NCBI GenBank assembly: GCA_016795155.1
Contig: JAEUIE010000059.1
Location: forward strand, 1-64,000
DNA from: Planctomycetia bacterium
Lineage (GTDB): Bacteria; Planctomycetota; Planctomycetia; Gemmatales; HRBIN36
DNA length: 64,000 nucleotides
Direction of reading: 5' to 3'
This document shows, one piece after another, positions 62,649 to 64,000 of this stretch; the stretch's first letter is position 1; each line of letters starts with the position of its first letter. The translations under genes and the position numbers were made by a program. Under the pieces are notes generated by a model. The model saw only the letters and a program-made list of their open reading frames with translations. It was not told the origin of the DNA and did not search any database.

Positions 62649-64000
62649 TTAACGTGGCACCAGATAAACCCCGGCTAGTCGATCATATAAGCCTCGCTGG
62701 GGCCAGATCAAAGTGCATACGGCACAGGCTGCGAGATAGATCAGGGCCAGCCACCAGGGTATCCAGTATATCCACCAGGCGCCGGAAGCAGGCTCGCTTC
62801 CCTGGCTGGCATCCTGAATCCAGACTGATGCAAGAATCAAAGCAAAGAACGGCAGCCAGATCAGGATCGATCGCCAGCCACACTGCAGCATGCTTGCTCG
62901 GTTCCCCACGCTGTTTTGCAGGTCGATGCCCATCAGTTTGAACGATAACCCGCCATGCGCAATCATCGCCCAGATTACCCAGAGAAGAAACCATGGTAAA
63001 ATGGTCCAGAGGGCCAATTGCCAAGCAGTCAACCGATTGACTAGTGGCAGAACTTCCTGATCAAGCGGTTTGGGAACCAGTGCATGTCGCAACGTGCGCT
63101 GCAACTCATGAACTAGAACGGGATCACGTTCACCATTCTGGCTGTCAGCTCTGCTGTTGGATGCATTTGCCATGATCTCGACTGCAGCCAATTGAGGAAG
63201 AATGGCTGCCATGCTCAGTTGATTCCGCAATGCCTGCAATTGACTTCGATCAATCTGCTGCTGTTTGATCAACCAACCCTGACAGGCGGACATCAGTAGT
63301 TGATCGCGCGTCGTCGGGCTGAACAGGCGAATAGGTGCAGTCGATGCAAATTCGAGCAGCCCAGCTTGCCGAATCAATCGCGATTCAAAGACATTGTCAC
63401 GCAGAAACTGCTTAAACAGTGGAATATTTTTTGGATCGCTGAACCATTCAATGTACCGATCCGCGCGGCGAACCTGGTGCGTTAGCTGAAGCGTGGGTTT
63501 GATCTCGGCGTAATATCGGCTGACTACCAGAATCGCCAGGAGGATGGGACTTAACAGCGTGCCTGCAATAAGCAGTTGCCCTAAGCGCATCATGGCGGTG
63601 ACTTCGGCAGGTCTCTCTTTGGTCTTGCGCAGATCATCAGCCACTTCATCGGGCGACGTATAAGGTTCACGGGTCAAGCCTGATAAACGATTTAAAATCG
63701 GTCGATCGAAAGCTGGCACTGGAGCACGAACTGCACGCGGCTTGGCAGGTAGTGCAGCATTGCCTTCGAGCATGAACTGTGCAGCCTGTTTGAGAAACTG
63801 TACTGAACGCTGTGCTTCGCTGCTGGCAGTATCATCGATGCTGTCTTGAGTTGTATTGTGAAATCTCGCGCCGACAACCAATACCTGGCCTTCCGGCAAC
63901 AGCCAGATTTGCTCCAGACTGAGTTCATCGGGGAAGGTATCGTCTTTCACTGCTGAAGCCAGTTCATCAGCCAGTTGCTTGAGCAGATACCGGGTAACAC
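62649..64000 (-). CDS. Kinase-like (degenerate) protein with C-terminal RDD domain, partial
   Basis: The frame is open from 62649 to the right edge of the window, so the 5' end is missing; a GTG at 63950 is unlikely to be the true start because upstream residues ('RYLLKQLADELAS') continue the same pattern. 'FPDELSLEQIWLLPEGQVLV' resembles the end of a protein-kinase active-site region in planctomycete kinase-RDD proteins, but DFG is not visible here. A membrane helix at the start of the RDD region and 'GLSFKLMGIDLQN', 'RGLYDRLAGVYLVPR' identify the RDD transmembrane domain. Confidence 0.75.
   Translation of the reverse strand, partial: VTRYLLKQLADELASAVKDDTFPDELSLEQIWLLPEGQVLVVGARFHNTTQDSIDDTASSEAQRSVQFLKQAAQFMLEGNAALPAKPRAVRAPVPAFDRPILNRLSGLTREPYTSPDEVADDLRKTKERPAEVTAMMRLGQLLIAGTLLSPILLAILVVSRYYAEIKPTLQLTHQVRRADRYIEWFSDPKNIPLFKQFLRDNVFESRLIRQAGLLEFASTAPIRLFSPTTRDQLLMSACQGWLIKQQQIDRSQLQALRNQLSMAAILPQLAAVEIMANASNSRADSQNGERDPVLVHELQRTLRHALVPKPLDQEVLPLVNRLTAWQLALWTILPWFLLWVIWAMIAHGGLSFKLMGIDLQNSVGNRASMLQCGWRSILIWLPFFALILASVWIQDASQGSEPASGAWWIYWIPWWLALIYLAACAVCTLIWPQRGLYDRLAGVYLVPR

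Overview
The window is chromosomal DNA from a planctomycete. Families that are restricted to or strongly enriched in that phylum recur throughout: a PVC-type CxxCH cytochrome with a dehydrogenase-like propeller, TIGR03067 and TIGR03009 proteins, a DUF1559 pseudopilin-like protein, a YTV-type cysteine-rich envelope protein, protein kinases fused to receiver or RDD domains, an ECF-like sigma factor with a long membrane-anchored tail, and MoxR/DUF58/VWA operons. I cannot name the genus. No rRNA, tRNA or CRISPR array was seen.

Layout. 1-64 is the start of an IS transposase cut by the window edge. 0.2-6.7 kb holds an NHL lipoprotein, a PAS membrane protein, rsgA, an M16 peptidase and two coupled YkgJ-type Fe-S/zinc cluster proteins. 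6.7-10.4 kb holds a divergent glgE / maltokinase pair (alpha-glucan synthesis from maltose-1-phosphate). 10.4-14.7 kb holds a zinc-ribbon membrane protein, an MDR dehydrogenase, a BshB1-like deacetylase, a HIT protein and an unusual RNase HII-like protein. 14.9-21.9 kb holds two secreted PQQ-type beta-propellers and the PVC cytochrome. 21.9-25.5 kb holds small secreted proteins, a nitroreductase, a strong selenoprotein candidate and an AlkD-like protein. 25.6-33.0 kb is a MoxR-DUF58-BatA-VWA cluster interrupted by a REP-flanked Y1 (RAYT-like) transposase. 33.2-37.5 kb has a nuclease/phosphatase, a dienelactone hydrolase, a TIGR03009 protein, a BFD-like protein and a MqnD-type enzyme. 37.6-44.1 kb is one gene for a secreted protein of about 2150 residues. 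44.2-64 kb has DUF454, YTV, peptidoglycan-binding, Nif3-like, kinase-receiver, DUF1559, sigma factor, DUF2007, purple acid phosphatase, speA, an orphan sugar-binding lipoprotein and a kinase-RDD fragment.

The most interesting item is at 24374-24712: a lipoprotein with a heavy-metal-associated (HMA) domain in which the first cysteine of the GMTCxxC motif is an in-frame UGA. A perfect 7-bp hairpin with a GUU loop begins 11 bases after the UGA, as expected for a bacterial SECIS. The frame stays open and domain-like to a later TAG and a terminator. Two exact TACA-N2-TGTA boxes, the operator type of CopY/BlaI/MecI repressors, lie upstream. I read this as a regulated UxxC metal-binding selenolipoprotein.

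A second theme is palindromic repeats. At least three REP-like families are present. One (GCCCC-AAC-GGGGC plus a longer partner) is arranged symmetrically A-B-A / A'-B'-A' around the Y1 transposase. Another (8-bp stem, 3-base loop, CCACGG flank) appears three times at gene ends. A third (14-bp stem, AGTA loop) appears twice, 13 kb apart.
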